DNA of 64,000 nucleotides from Roseibium sp. HPY-6 (GTDB taxonomy: Bacteria; Pseudomonadota; Alphaproteobacteria; Rhizobiales; Stappiaceae). Numbering within the stretch: the first letter of the stretch is position 1; the number at the start of each line of letters is the position of its first letter. The DNA lies in assembly GCF_040530035.1 (NCBI RefSeq), contig NZ_JBEWCD010000001.1, forward strand, positions 806,001 to 870,000, in the 5' to 3' direction. Shown in pieces: positions 52,718-61,324 of this stretch. The notes under the pieces are model-generated. The model was given only the letters and a program-made list of their open reading frames with translations. It was not told the DNA's origin and did no database searches. The translations under genes and the position numbers were made by a program.

Positions 52718-53872
52718 TCAGTTCCAGTCCGTCGGGACATTGGCCGGTATGTCGTTCGTAATCAGAACGCGCTTGCCGTCCTTGTATCCGATGACCGGAA
52801 TTGTCCGTTGGGCGTAAGTCTTGGTATCCTTGAACGAAATGGAATCCACCGTCAGAACCGGGACACTGTCGGCGGACCGGATTGCCTCCGAGACCGCCGC
52901 CGGATCAAGGCTACCGGCGGTTTCAACACCGAATTTCACCGCCATGATCGTGTCCGCTCCCGTTGCCGGGAAGAGACCGCCAACTTCAAAGCCCATGTCC
53001 TCGCATTCCTTCATGAATTTCACGACCGCGCTATCCTCGTGGCTGGGCGCGAGCGTTGCGAAGAAGACCTTGTCCAGGAGGCTCGGGTCGTCGGACCCTA
53101 TGGCATCGAGCGAAGGATCGTCGAAACCATCGGAGCCGATAACCCAGGCATCGATCCCTGCGCTGCGCATCTGGCGCACGAGAACGCCGACATCGGGCAT
53201 GATCGACGAGATGTAGACCGCGTCGGGCGGTGTATCCAGCGCCTTGATCTCGGCAATCTGGGGCGACCAGTCGGACGTCCCGAAGCTGAAGTTGAGCTTG
53301 GCCTGAACCTTGCCGCCATTCGCCTCGATCACGTCTCCGAACCAGAGCGGTGTGCGCGCCGACCAGGACCCGCCCTCATCCGACGTGAACAGGACAACGT
53401 TTTTCACACCCTGCTTGAGAGCATGGTTGGCCGCCGCAGTCGCGGTGAACGGGTCAGGCGAAACGCCGGTAAAGAAGTTGTCGACGATGCCGGCATGCAT
53501 TTCCACCTGCGTCGACTGCGGCTGGAAGATCGAGACGCCATAACCTGCGGCAACCTGCGCGACCGGAATCATCGTGTCGGAAAACGGGATCGTGCCGAGC
53601 ATGACGACGCCATCGTCCAGGAACTTCTGGGCAAGCGAGACGGCCGTTTGTGTATCGGAGCCCGTGTCCTGGATGAACAGTTCGATCGGCATGCCGTTGA
53701 TGCCGCCGTCCGCGTTGATTTTTTCCGCCATGCATTTGGCACCCTGGAACTCCGAGTAGGGCGCATAATCACCGGTCATTGGAACCGCGAGACCGATCTT
53801 GACCGTATCCGCGGCGAATGCCGGTGCGGCAGCAACTGCAAGCCCGGCGAGTGTAAGTCCGATTTTCTTCAC
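52718..53872 (-). CDS. Branched-chain-type ABC transporter, periplasmic binding protein (LivK-like)
   Basis: 384 residues from GTG 53872 with GGAGAGG about 5 bases upstream; the ATG-initiated longer frame would put 21 residues before the signal peptide. Signal MKKIGLTLAGLAVAAAPAFA. Peripla_BP_6 fold: KIGLAVPMTGDYAPYSEFQG, KCMAEKINADGGINGMPIEL, and VYISSIMPDVGVLVRQMRSA. The ligand may be an amide, formyl compound or urea-like solute, given FmdA and the divergent amidohydrolases. Confidence 0.87.
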   Translation of the reverse strand: MKKIGLTLAGLAVAAAPAFAADTVKIGLAVPMTGDYAPYSEFQGAKCMAEKINADGGINGMPIELFIQDTGSDTQTAVSLAQKFLDDGVVMLGTIPFSDTMIPVAQVAAGYGVSIFQPQSTQVEMHAGIVDNFFTGVSPDPFTATAAANHALKQGVKNVVLFTSDEGGSWSARTPLWFGDVIEANGGKVQAKLNFSFGTSDWSPQIAEIKALDTPPDAVYISSIMPDVGVLVRQMRSAGIDAWVIGSDGFDDPSLDAIGSDDPSLLDKVFFATLAPSHEDSAVVKFMKECEDMGFEVGGLFPATGADTIMAVKFGVETAGSLDPAAVSEAIRSADSVPVLTVDSISFKDTKTYAQRTIPVIGYKDGKRVLITNDIPANVPTDWN

Positions 53873-53897
53873 TATACCTCTCCTGTTTTGCGCCGCG

Positions 53898-54623
53898 TCA
53901 GGCGGCATTGGAATGGTCCTCGCCCAGATAGGCATCTATGACGTCCTGATTTGTTGTTATCTCTCGGGGCGTACCTTCAGCGATCACGGCTCCCATGTTC
54001 AGGACCGTGATCCTGTCGCAGAGCGTCATGATGAATTTGAGATCGTGATCGATGACCAGTGTGGCGCAGCCGAAGCGGGTCTTGACCCAGTCAAGCGCTG
54101 CGGCCAGCTCTTCCGTTTCCTGCTCGTTCATACCGGCGGCCGGTTCGTCGAGCATGAGCACCTTTGGGTTAAGCGCAAGCGCACGCACGATCTCCAGGCG
54201 CCTGAGATGACCGTAAGAAAGCGCGTTCGCCGGCATGCGCAGCTTGCCTTTTAGGTCAAACCGCGCCACAGCCTCATCAATCGCCGTGAGGTCCTCATGG
54301 CCTTCGGATCGAGCGGTGATTTGCGCGACCTCAATGTTCTGTCCAACCGACAGGTTCTCAAAGATGCGAAGGTTCTGGAACGTGCGCGCAATTCCCTTGC
54401 GGGTTCTGGCTGCCGCTCCCTTTCCATCCAGAATGTCACCATCAAGGGACATGGTGCCGCTTGATGGCGTCAAGAGACCGGAAATCAGATTGATCAAGGT
54501 CGTCTTGCCCGCCCCATTCGGCCCGATCAGTCCGCGCACCTCACCCGCCGCCACTTCGAATCTCACATCGCTGACGGCTCTGACACCGCCAAACTGTTTC
54601 GAAATGTCATTGAGCACGAGCAT
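53898..54623 (-). CDS. Branched-chain-type ABC transporter, ATP-binding protein (LivG)
   Basis: 241 residues. Walker A LIGPNGAGKTTLINLISGLL about 32-51, GIARTFQNLRIFENLSV (LivG-type), ALSYGHLRRLEI as a variant signature (LSYG instead of LSGG), Walker B LMLDEPAAGMNEQE. Starts at ATG 54623, sharing its A with the TGA stop of the glutamine-synthetase homologue (TGATG), so the two are coupled. Confidence 0.88.
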   Translation of the reverse strand: MLVLNDISKQFGGVRAVSDVRFEVAAGEVRGLIGPNGAGKTTLINLISGLLTPSSGTMSLDGDILDGKGAAARTRKGIARTFQNLRIFENLSVGQNIEVAQITARSEGHEDLTAIDEAVARFDLKGKLRMPANALSYGHLRRLEIVRALALNPKVLMLDEPAAGMNEQETEELAAALDWVKTRFGCATLVIDHDLKFIMTLCDRITVLNMGAVIAEGTPREITTNQDVIDAYLGEDHSNAA

Positions 54624-55933
54624 CAATAGACATCCTCGTAGGCTGCACATTTCTGCGCTGTTTCCATGCCTTCGAGAAAGGCCGCTTCGGCCTTCTTGTG
54701 GGCCAGATAAACGGAGGCAAAGTCTGGATCGAACCAGCCGGTGACAACTTCGTTTGCCGCAAACCGCTCAAGAGCGGCTTCAAGGGTTTCCGGCAACCGC
54801 ACGAAGCCTTTCTGACTGAGTTCTTCTGCGCTCAGAAGGGACAGATCCTCTTCGGTGACTTGCGGTGCCGCGAGTTTTTCCTCGATGCCCTGGCAACCCG
54901 CGTGAACGATTGCCGCAAGTGCCAGATGCGGCGACGCGGCAGCGTCCCCGGCCCGGTATTCAATGTTGAACTGACGCGCAATCGCGTCCGAGTCCGTTGC
55001 TGTCACCGGACAGATGCGCAGGCTTGCTTCGCGGTCCTGAAGGCCGAGATTGTTGTAGGCCGCGCTCCAGCGGTGCGGTGTCAAACGCTCATAGGAAATG
55101 ACGGACGGCGCCGTAAGCGCAAGAATGCTATCGAGATATTTCAGAACGCCGGCGGCAAACGATGCCGTCAGCGTTGAAAGCCCATACGCCCCCGCCGCGT
55201 CGTATGTCAGTGGCCCGTTATCGCCCATGAAACTCATGTGGATGTGGACACCATTGCCGACGCTCGACACATCACGAATTGGCGTGAACGTCGCTGCTTG
55301 CTCGAACCTGCGCGCGGTCATGCGTGCCAGCTCGCGCGTGATCACCGCCGCATCGGCTGCTTTCACTCCCTCTTCCGGTGCGATAGTCACCTCGAACTGA
55401 TCCGGTCCATATTCACAGATGAAACTGTCCGGTGTCAGGCCGGCCTGCTCCAGAGCGGCCAAAAGCGTTTCTGCAAAACCGGAATGTTCTGCATGTCCTT
55501 GCAATCCGAACCCCTGATGCATGAGGGTCGAACCAGCGGCAAATTGGAATTCGTGCTCGAAAGCAGCCAGCAGTCGCGCACCGGTCAGCTCCTTCAGCCG
55601 GGACAGAGCGGCACGCAGGATAGAGCGCGTGCAAAACCCCCAGGGCCGGTCGTCCAGCGTCCGGATATCCGACAGCATGAAACGCTCAGGCGGCGTGCCA
55701 TCTTCAAAATCGACGCTGATATCGGCTGACTGATCGGGAACGAGAGCAAGATCGCCGAAAGATCCGAAGGGGCTGTCGGCGATGGTGTCAAAACAGGTAA
55801 TTTGCACATTCGTCGGAACCCAGCCCATGCCGCGTTCGCACCGCTTGTTCAACTGGTCCGCCGGAAAGGCCTTGCCACGGGTTTTCCCGGAAAGATCTGA
55901 CGTCGCTGCGAATATCATCGGCTTACGTATCAT
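54623..55933 (-). CDS. Glutamine synthetase-family protein (GlnT/PuuA-like)
   Basis: 436 residues. Beta-grasp N domain (1-100) and catalytic domain with LLAAFEHEFQFAAG (metal Glu), GVHIHMSFMGDNG (the HxH-type metal/nucleotide site) and TAPSVISYERLTPHRWSAAY. Divergent from housekeeping GlnA; such paralogues ligate glutamate to amines or other nitrogen compounds (gamma-glutamylation), or vice versa. Lies between the RpiR gene (11-base overlap) and livG (1-base overlap), so it is part of the amide operon and may process the imported nitrogen compound or the released ammonia. Confidence 0.85.
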   Translation of the reverse strand: MIRKPMIFAATSDLSGKTRGKAFPADQLNKRCERGMGWVPTNVQITCFDTIADSPFGSFGDLALVPDQSADISVDFEDGTPPERFMLSDIRTLDDRPWGFCTRSILRAALSRLKELTGARLLAAFEHEFQFAAGSTLMHQGFGLQGHAEHSGFAETLLAALEQAGLTPDSFICEYGPDQFEVTIAPEEGVKAADAAVITRELARMTARRFEQAATFTPIRDVSSVGNGVHIHMSFMGDNGPLTYDAAGAYGLSTLTASFAAGVLKYLDSILALTAPSVISYERLTPHRWSAAYNNLGLQDREASLRICPVTATDSDAIARQFNIEYRAGDAAASPHLALAAIVHAGCQGIEEKLAAPQVTEEDLSLLSAEELSQKGFVRLPETLEAALERFAANEVVTGWFDPDFASVYLAHKKAEAAFLEGMETAQKCAAYEDVY

Positions 55934-56789
55934 GTCCGAGCTCCTGCCTCCCCTCCGTCAGGGCGTCCCACGCCGACACACGCTTGCTGTGTTTGGTCCA
56001 GTCCGTCTCGGCAACCCGCGTCATGATTGCCTCCATTAGCGTGAAACCTGCGGCGTAGCTGTCCCACACGGTGCCGCTTTCTACCGGGACGGCAAGCGTT
56101 TCACGCGCGTGGGTCACGGCGGGCGACAGCCACTTGTCCGTCAGCACGACCACATTCGCCTTCCTCTCGGTGGCCGCGAGCTTCGCAAGGTCGGTCACCG
56201 TTCGCTGGTATCGCCGGAAATCAACGACGAAGAGCACGTCCTTGCCGCGCATTTTCAATAGGCTGTCGGGCCAGGTTTCGGGGTCGGGATCGATATGAAA
56301 AACATCGTCGCGCAACCGCTTCAAATGGCGGCTTAGATGCTGCGCCACCAGATCACTCACACGTCCGCCCATCACGAAAATCCGCCGACCCGGATCGCTG
56401 AGCAGATCGCAGACACGTTCGAACTGAGCGTCGGTAATGCTCTGCGCCATTTCATCTATGAGCGCATTGGCGCGCCTGGTAAAATCACCCAGAAAAGATC
56501 CATCGACCTCGCGCTCCACCACCATCAGTTCGATCGGCGAACGCTGGCTCGCTTTCAGCTCCTGGATCAGTCTGCGTTGAAAGTCCTGATACCCCTGAAA
56601 CCCCAGTTTCGAGACAAACCGCGAAATCGACGGAGACGAAATGCCCGTGCGTTCGGCAAGAACCTGAATGGGTTCAAGCCCGGCGAAAGGGTAATCCGAC
56701 AGAAGCGTTGTCGAGAGCTTGCGCTCCGCTCCGGTCAACGCCTCTGAAGTCCCGGTAATCAGATCACGGATTGTGCTGTGAGCCACCAT
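55923..56789 (-). CDS. RpiR-family regulator (helix-turn-helix plus SIS domain)
   Basis: 288 residues from ATG 56789. N-terminal HTH_6 (about 1-75) with IQVLAERTGISSPSISRFVS, and a SIS domain (about 115-245) with GRRIFVMGGRVSDLVAQHLS and KDVLFVVDFRRYQRTV. RpiR proteins usually sense phosphosugars; here it heads an operon for amide uptake and nitrogen handling. Divergent, 92 bases, from the N-formylglutamate-amidohydrolase-like gene, so it likely controls both transcripts. No strong ribosome binding site; the start could be at 56825. Confidence 0.85.
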   Translation of the reverse strand: MVAHSTIRDLITGTSEALTGAERKLSTTLLSDYPFAGLEPIQVLAERTGISSPSISRFVSKLGFQGYQDFQRRLIQELKASQRSPIELMVVEREVDGSFLGDFTRRANALIDEMAQSITDAQFERVCDLLSDPGRRIFVMGGRVSDLVAQHLSRHLKRLRDDVFHIDPDPETWPDSLLKMRGKDVLFVVDFRRYQRTVTDLAKLAATERKANVVVLTDKWLSPAVTHARETLAVPVESGTVWDSYAAGFTLMEAIMTRVAETDWTKHSKRVSAWDALTEGRQELGHDT

Positions 56790-56881
56790 GTCACGCAGAG
56801 TGAGCTGATAAAAAAATCTTGTCAAGCTTTGCTATTTGTGACGAAATGAAAAAAGATTATCAAATCCTTCTGGAGCTCTTC

Positions 56882-57673
56882 ATGCTCAAGGAAGCGGCAT
56901 ATTCCGCGGAAAATATGGGCAAAACCTTCCTTGCCGAGACGGATCCCGAACCTGTCGACTGCATCAGGGGACGCGAAGGTGCGGACGTGGTGCTTGTATG
57001 TGAACATGCCGGACGCGCGATACCGAAAAGGCTCGGCAGCCTTGGACTGATGCCGGAACATCTGGACAGGCACATTGCCTGGGATATCGGCGCGCTCGCC
57101 GTTTCCGAGCGGATTGCGGCAAATCTCGGTGCAGACCTGATCAAGCAGCGCTACTCGCGGCTTGTCTATGACTGCAACCGACCGTTCGAGGCATCGGACG
57201 CGACACCCGAAGTGAGCGAAGACGTTACGATCCCGGGCAACAGGAACCTTTCGCCCGAGGAACGCATGATCCGCAAGCGGACAATCTTCGACCCCTATGA
57301 TGCCGCGTTGACCGCGATACTGGATGAACGGCCGAAACGGGCGGCTTTCGCCATCCATTCCTTCACGCCGGTCTATCTTGGCAAGCACCGCCCCTGGCAT
57401 CTGGGTCTTCTATCGAGGACGGATCCGGATACCGCGGATATCATCGCTGCAACCATGCAAAGACGCGACAACCGGATGCTGGTCGGCAAGAATGTCCCCT
57501 ACATGATCGAGGAAGACAGCGACTGGTTCATCCCGCGCCATGCCGAACCACGAGGTCTTGCGCATTGCCTGATTGAAATCCGCAACGACCTCATCGACAC
57601 CAAAGTAGGCCAGAACATCTGGGCGGATCACCTGACCGCTGCCTTCAAGGATGTGCTGGAGAAAAGGAAATGA
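56882..57673 (+). CDS. N-formylglutamate amidohydrolase-family protein
   Basis: 263 residues from ATG 56882 (TGGAG 6 bases upstream). FGase fold: GADVVLVCEHAGRAIPKRLG, HIAWDIGALAVSERIAANLG, KQRYSRLVYDCNRP, and HSFTPVYLGKHRPWHLGLLS. The family splits N-formyl or N-acyl groups from amino acids (HutG2) and includes unassigned members. Overlaps the next gene by ATGA. Together with formamidase and the cysteine hydrolase this makes three C-N hydrolases in one locus. Confidence 0.82.
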   Translation: MLKEAAYSAENMGKTFLAETDPEPVDCIRGREGADVVLVCEHAGRAIPKRLGSLGLMPEHLDRHIAWDIGALAVSERIAANLGADLIKQRYSRLVYDCNRPFEASDATPEVSEDVTIPGNRNLSPEERMIRKRTIFDPYDAALTAILDERPKRAAFAIHSFTPVYLGKHRPWHLGLLSRTDPDTADIIAATMQRRDNRMLVGKNVPYMIEEDSDWFIPRHAEPRGLAHCLIEIRNDLIDTKVGQNIWADHLTAAFKDVLEKRK

Positions 57674-58311
57674 TGCTTACACGCGAAGTCCCGCTTTTGC
57701 CGGATCAGTCCGGCCTGCTTTTCATAGACGTCCAGAACTTTGCCGCGCATCGCAGGGGGGCGGAATTCGACGGACTGTCCGACGAGGAGTTCGACCGGAA
57801 ATACGGCTGGTTCTTCTCGGAAATGAAGACCCGCGTGGTTCCAAATATGCAACGGCTTCAGAAGGCATGCCGCGAAAGCAATGTCGAAGTGATGTACACA
57901 ACGATCGAAAGCCTCACGAAAGACGGACGCGACCGCAGTCTCGACTACAAGATCACGGGTTTCAATGTCCCCAAGGGTTCCTGGGACGGGAAGGTCATCG
58001 ACGAGCTGGAACCGGGAGACGATGAGATCCTCTTTCCCAAGTCCTCCTCCTCCGTCTTCGTCTCCACGCATATCCACTACGTGCTCGGCAATCTTGGCAT
58101 CCGGCAACTCGTGATCAGCGGCATCGTCACAGATCAGTGTGTTGAGAGCGCCATCCGCGATGCCTGCGATCTCGGTTATCTGGTCACACAGGTAACAGAT
58201 GCCTGCCTGACCTACACACAGGAAAGACACGATAACTCCCTGAAAACCATCAAAGGCTATTGCCGCCAGGTCACGACGGACGAGCTGATCGCGGAACTGG
58301 AAAACGCATAG
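57670..58311 (+). CDS. Isochorismatase-family cysteine hydrolase
   Basis: 213 residues. Catalytic triad residues visible: Asp20 (LLFIDVQNFAAH), Lys in ILFPKSSSSVF (about 124) and Cys in GIVTDQCVESAIRDA (about 155). The family includes N-carbamoylsarcosine amidase, nicotinamidase, maleamate and ureidoacrylate amidohydrolases, so hydrolysis of an amide or carbamoyl group is expected. ATG overlaps the upstream stop; AAAGGAA is the ribosome binding site. Confidence 0.85.
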   Translation: MMLTREVPLLPDQSGLLFIDVQNFAAHRRGAEFDGLSDEEFDRKYGWFFSEMKTRVVPNMQRLQKACRESNVEVMYTTIESLTKDGRDRSLDYKITGFNVPKGSWDGKVIDELEPGDDEILFPKSSSSVFVSTHIHYVLGNLGIRQLVISGIVTDQCVESAIRDACDLGYLVTQVTDACLTYTQERHDNSLKTIKGYCRQVTTDELIAELENA

Positions 58312-58330
58312 GCGGCGTGCCAGTTGGAAA

Positions 58331-58356
58331 GCCCGGCGCTGAATTCAGCGCCGGGC
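58331..58356. terminator. 26-bp perfect palindrome between convergent genes
   Basis: 13-bp arms GCCCGGCGCTGAA and TTCAGCGCCGGGC with no spacer, centred on GAATTC. It lies between the convergent cysteine hydrolase (stop 58311) and TIM-barrel (stop 58379) genes. It would form a very stable hairpin in either transcript, but neither side has a T-run, so termination may be incomplete or rho-dependent. Confidence 0.6.
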
Positions 58357-58378
58357 GGATGTCCGTAAGCGCGTCATC

Positions 58379-59242
58379 TTACCCGAAATGGTCCTTGAAC
58401 CGATCAACACACAGGCGGAAACCGACCTCGAAATCGCCGTTGCCCGGATGGTAGACACTCTCCAACGAGATCACGCCGTCATAGGCATCGGCTCTCAGCG
58501 CTGCGGCCATCGGTTCAAACAGATCCGCGAGCTGGCCCTCGCCCATGCGTTTCACCTCAAGCGTGGCGCGGGGCGTATCGACGAGAACGTCCTTGATGTG
58601 AACATGGCCGAGGTAACCGCCTTTCAGCTCCTCATAGCCGTCCGGATAAGCCCGCTCGTGACACCAGCAATTGTTCGCCGGATCCCAAAGCACTTTGAGG
58701 GTATCCCTTGCATCAAGATCGTCGATCAGCTTGCGCGCGGTGTAGTTGGAGTTGACCATCGTGCCGTTCCCGGTTTCCACGACAAGCGTCAGTCCCTCAG
58801 ATCGCGCAAGCTCAACTGCCGGTGCGATCAGGGGAAGCGTCGCCTCCCACGCCCCCTTCGCAACATTCCACTTTTCAGCACCGCCCTTGCCCCAAAGGAT
58901 CTGTTCCTTCTTGTTGGTCATGATCCGGACCAGCGGCGAAGCAAGCTCATGCGCCATATCCATGACACGCTTCAAGGCGTCCATATGTGTCGTATGGAGC
59001 GCATCTCCCGGCTTGTTCGCCGTCGTCATGCCGGCAAAGACGTGCCGGGACAGACAGCTGACCGGTTTGCCGTGCTTCTCCAACAGAGCCTTGATCGCGG
59101 CAGTTTCCTGGGCTGAATGATCGCCGACTTCTTTCTCTCCGACAAACTGCAGCTCGGCATAGTCCAGGCCAAACTCGTCCATCACGGTTAGCGCGTGAGC
59201 GAGGTCACGGCTGATGCCGTCGCAAATGACACCGAGTTTCAT
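58379..59242 (-). CDS. Sugar phosphate isomerase/epimerase-type TIM barrel
   Basis: 287 residues of the AP_endonuclease_2/xylose-isomerase-like superfamily. Metal ligand positions: Glu in LTLVVETGNGTM, Asp in LKVLWDPANNCWCHE, His in GHVHIKDVL, Glu in GVISLESVYHPG. Typical reactions are aldose-ketose isomerisation or epimerisation of sugars and hydroxypyruvate-like acids. ATG overlaps the stop of the upstream dehydrogenase (ATGA). With that dehydrogenase it resembles two-gene parts of tetronate (threonate/erythronate) pathways. Confidence 0.83.
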   Translation of the reverse strand: MKLGVICDGISRDLAHALTVMDEFGLDYAELQFVGEKEVGDHSAQETAAIKALLEKHGKPVSCLSRHVFAGMTTANKPGDALHTTHMDALKRVMDMAHELASPLVRIMTNKKEQILWGKGGAEKWNVAKGAWEATLPLIAPAVELARSEGLTLVVETGNGTMVNSNYTARKLIDDLDARDTLKVLWDPANNCWCHERAYPDGYEELKGGYLGHVHIKDVLVDTPRATLEVKRMGEGQLADLFEPMAAALRADAYDGVISLESVYHPGNGDFEVGFRLCVDRFKDHFG

Positions 59243-60147
59243 GCTTTTTTGGCCTCCTCGCGATGGAGTTCAGCTCCGATGATCTCCTCAATCACGCGCG
59301 TGCAGATCCAGTTGTCGCCATTTGGGTATTTCGTTTTTCCCGCGTGGAAGATCTGCATGGCGGCAGCGGCCGTGTGAAGCGGTACGCCGAGTTCCTCGCC
59401 AAGGTTCATCGAAATTGTAAGATCCTTGTGCATGGTATTGATATGACTCCCGGTTCCCTCGAACTGGCGGTCGATGATTTTCTGCAATGCGTTGTTGACC
59501 ACCCCGCATCCCGCCGAAGAAGTCGAAAACACGTCCAGGATCACCTGCCCGGGCACGCCGCCCTTTGCCGCAAGCGCTGCCGCTTCAAAGGTTGCGGAGA
59601 ACTGCGCGCCGATCAGCGACTGCAGGCATGCCTTGACCGTCTGACCGTCACCCGCGCTGGTTCCCACGCGGTGTATGTTTGCTGAGACGGCCTCCATTAC
59701 GGGCTTGAACGTATCCAGAACAGCATCCGGCGCGGCTGCCATCATCGTGAGCGTGCCACCTTGAGCGCCTGGAAACCCGCCCGAGACGGGCGTGTCGATC
59801 AGGTGGATCCCGCTGCCGTCCAGCAGTGCCCCGACTTCACGCCCTTCGCGGGGCTTGATGGTTGCCGAAAGTATGATCGCACTGCCGGGCGCCATGGTCT
59901 CTCTCAAGCCGCCCTCCCCGAAGACCACGTCTTTGACCTGATCCCCGTTCATCACCATGACGAAGACCGCATCGGATCCTTCGCCGACGGCACCGGCACT
60001 TTCTGCGGCCTTCCCGCCCATCGCGGCAAATGCATTCATTCTGTCAGAAGAAAGGTCGAAACCCTTGGTTTCAAACCCGTTTGCGATCAGGTTCTTCGCG
60101 AGCCCGGAGCCCATGTCACCCAATCCGATCACACCAGTTTTCTGCAT
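59239..60147 (-). CDS. 3-hydroxyacid dehydrogenase, L-threonate dehydrogenase (LtnD)-like
   Basis: 302 residues from ATG 60147 (GGAGGAATTTGG upstream); the 66-residue extension is non-coding. Rossmann motif TGVIGLGDMGSGLAKNLIAN; substrate loop DTPVSGGFPGAQGGTLTMMA; catalytic Lys in GDGQTVKACLQSLIG; C-terminal helical domain. The family oxidises beta-hydroxy acids at C2 or C3 with NAD(P)+. LtnD-type enzymes act on L-threonate/D-glycerate-like acids. Paired with the TIM-barrel gene and next to GntR, enolase-superfamily and TRAP genes. Confidence 0.85.
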   Translation of the reverse strand: MQKTGVIGLGDMGSGLAKNLIANGFETKGFDLSSDRMNAFAAMGGKAAESAGAVGEGSDAVFVMVMNGDQVKDVVFGEGGLRETMAPGSAIILSATIKPREGREVGALLDGSGIHLIDTPVSGGFPGAQGGTLTMMAAAPDAVLDTFKPVMEAVSANIHRVGTSAGDGQTVKACLQSLIGAQFSATFEAAALAAKGGVPGQVILDVFSTSSAGCGVVNNALQKIIDRQFEGTGSHINTMHKDLTISMNLGEELGVPLHTAAAAMQIFHAGKTKYPNGDNWICTRVIEEIIGAELHREEAKKA

Positions 60148-60353
60148 CCAAATTCCTCCGGTTGCACAACGTAAACAGCCGGCGGAACTCACTTCTGCCG
60201 GCATCGATATGCGGGATTTCAAGCGGCGGTACCCGTTGGGGATTACCGGCGCCGGGCGGGTCCGGAAGACACCCGCTGCCCATGTCGATCCATCATGCCG
60301 GTCTCCGAGCGCGTCCTTGCAACACTTCTGGAGATCAGCTGGCATGACCCGTT

Positions 60354-61067
60354 TTAGAACGTCTCCTCAACGTAACTCCAGGCAGCGCTCAAATGCGCGA
60401 TGAGTGCATCTTCAGCGCGCGCAGGATCTCTCTCCAGGATGGCATCATAAATGGCCTTGTGATCGAGATAGACGGACCTGTTATGGTCGCCGGACCGCGT
60501 CATGCGGGCCCAGTTCGGTGACAGCCAGGCCGTAAAGCCCTCATGCATGGCCGGAAATATCGGATTGTTGCCGATGCGATAAAGAACGCCATGGAAAGCG
60601 ATATCCGTTCGGAAAAACTCTTCCGAATTGTCGAGCGCCTTTTCGTTGGCAAGAAGTGCTGCCTTGAGATCCGAGATGTTCTCCTTGGTCGCGTTGAGCG
60701 CGGCATCCCTGACCAGACCGCGCTCGATAAACACCCTGCTCTGATAGAGGTTTTGAATGCCGCCCGGCTCGTTCAGGAGATAGCGTACGATCGTTCCGGT
60801 GGCATTGAGCAGCGTGCCATAGTCGGGTCTCCGCACCACTGGCCTGAATCTGGGACGCAATTCGATGAGTCCGCGATTGGCAAGTGCCGAAATTGCTTCG
60901 CGCACAACCGTCCTCGACGTACCGAATTCTTCCATGAGATCTCGCTCTGGAGGCAATGGCTTGTTGTTGGCCAATTCGCCTGACGCAATGCGCGCTTCAA
61001 GGGCGGTCACAATCGTGTCCGCAGCCCGTTTCTCTCCCTGTTTGTCCGGCATCAAGGCATCAGCCAA
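60354..61067 (-). CDS. GntR-family regulator, FCD subfamily (FadR-like)
   Basis: 237 residues if started at TTG 61067; ATG 61052 is 15 bases inside, and neither has a clear ribosome binding site. Winged helix about 15-80 (PLPPERDLMEEFGTSRTVVR, EAISALANRGLIELRPRFRP) and a helical FCD domain about 100-225 with ALDNSEEFFRTDIAFHGVLY and IYDAILERDPARAEDALIAH. Divergent from the enolase-superfamily gene, with a TTGGT-N3-ACCAA dyad touching its own start. It probably controls both directions in response to an acid-sugar intermediate. Confidence 0.87.
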   Translation of the reverse strand: MADALMPDKQGEKRAADTIVTALEARIASGELANNKPLPPERDLMEEFGTSRTVVREAISALANRGLIELRPRFRPVVRRPDYGTLLNATGTIVRYLLNEPGGIQNLYQSRVFIERGLVRDAALNATKENISDLKAALLANEKALDNSEEFFRTDIAFHGVLYRIGNNPIFPAMHEGFTAWLSPNWARMTRSGDHNRSVYLDHKAIYDAILERDPARAEDALIAHLSAAWSYVEETF

Positions 61068-61080
61068 TTGGTTGTACCAA
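61068..61080. promoter_or_regulatory. GntR/FCD-type operator TTGGT-N3-ACCAA
   Basis: TTGGTTGTACCAA immediately upstream of the GntR start; fits the TNGTnnnACNA consensus of FadR-subfamily operators. Likely autoregulatory. Confidence 0.6.
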
Positions 61081-61198
61081 ACTCTCGTTTACTTTGACCA
61101 CAATGCTATGCCCCCATATTGTGCGAAAGCAAGCCTTTCCGCACATCATTTGATCACTACAAAAAAAATACATAAAAAACATATGGTTATATCTTTTT

Positions 61199-61212
61199 TT
61201 AAATCGATTTAA
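61199..61212. promoter_or_regulatory. LacI-type operator upstream of the enolase-superfamily gene
   Basis: Perfect TTAAATCGATTTAA, extended to a 16-bp palindrome (61198-61213), 112 bases before the start. Identical to the words before zwf and pgi, 48-53 kb away. Confidence 0.7.
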
Positions 61213-61324
61213 ATGGATTGATGGGAAACACTCTTGACTCACCTTTCAAATCGCGCTCTGCTCCGATCTGACTTGGTCGAACCAAAAGAATATATAGTGT
61301 TCTTGGCATCTTGGGAGGGATACC

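Noticed and set aside
52712..53941. 409-residue open frame on the plus strand
   Set aside because: Antisense to the LivK-like gene, which has a signal peptide and family motifs.
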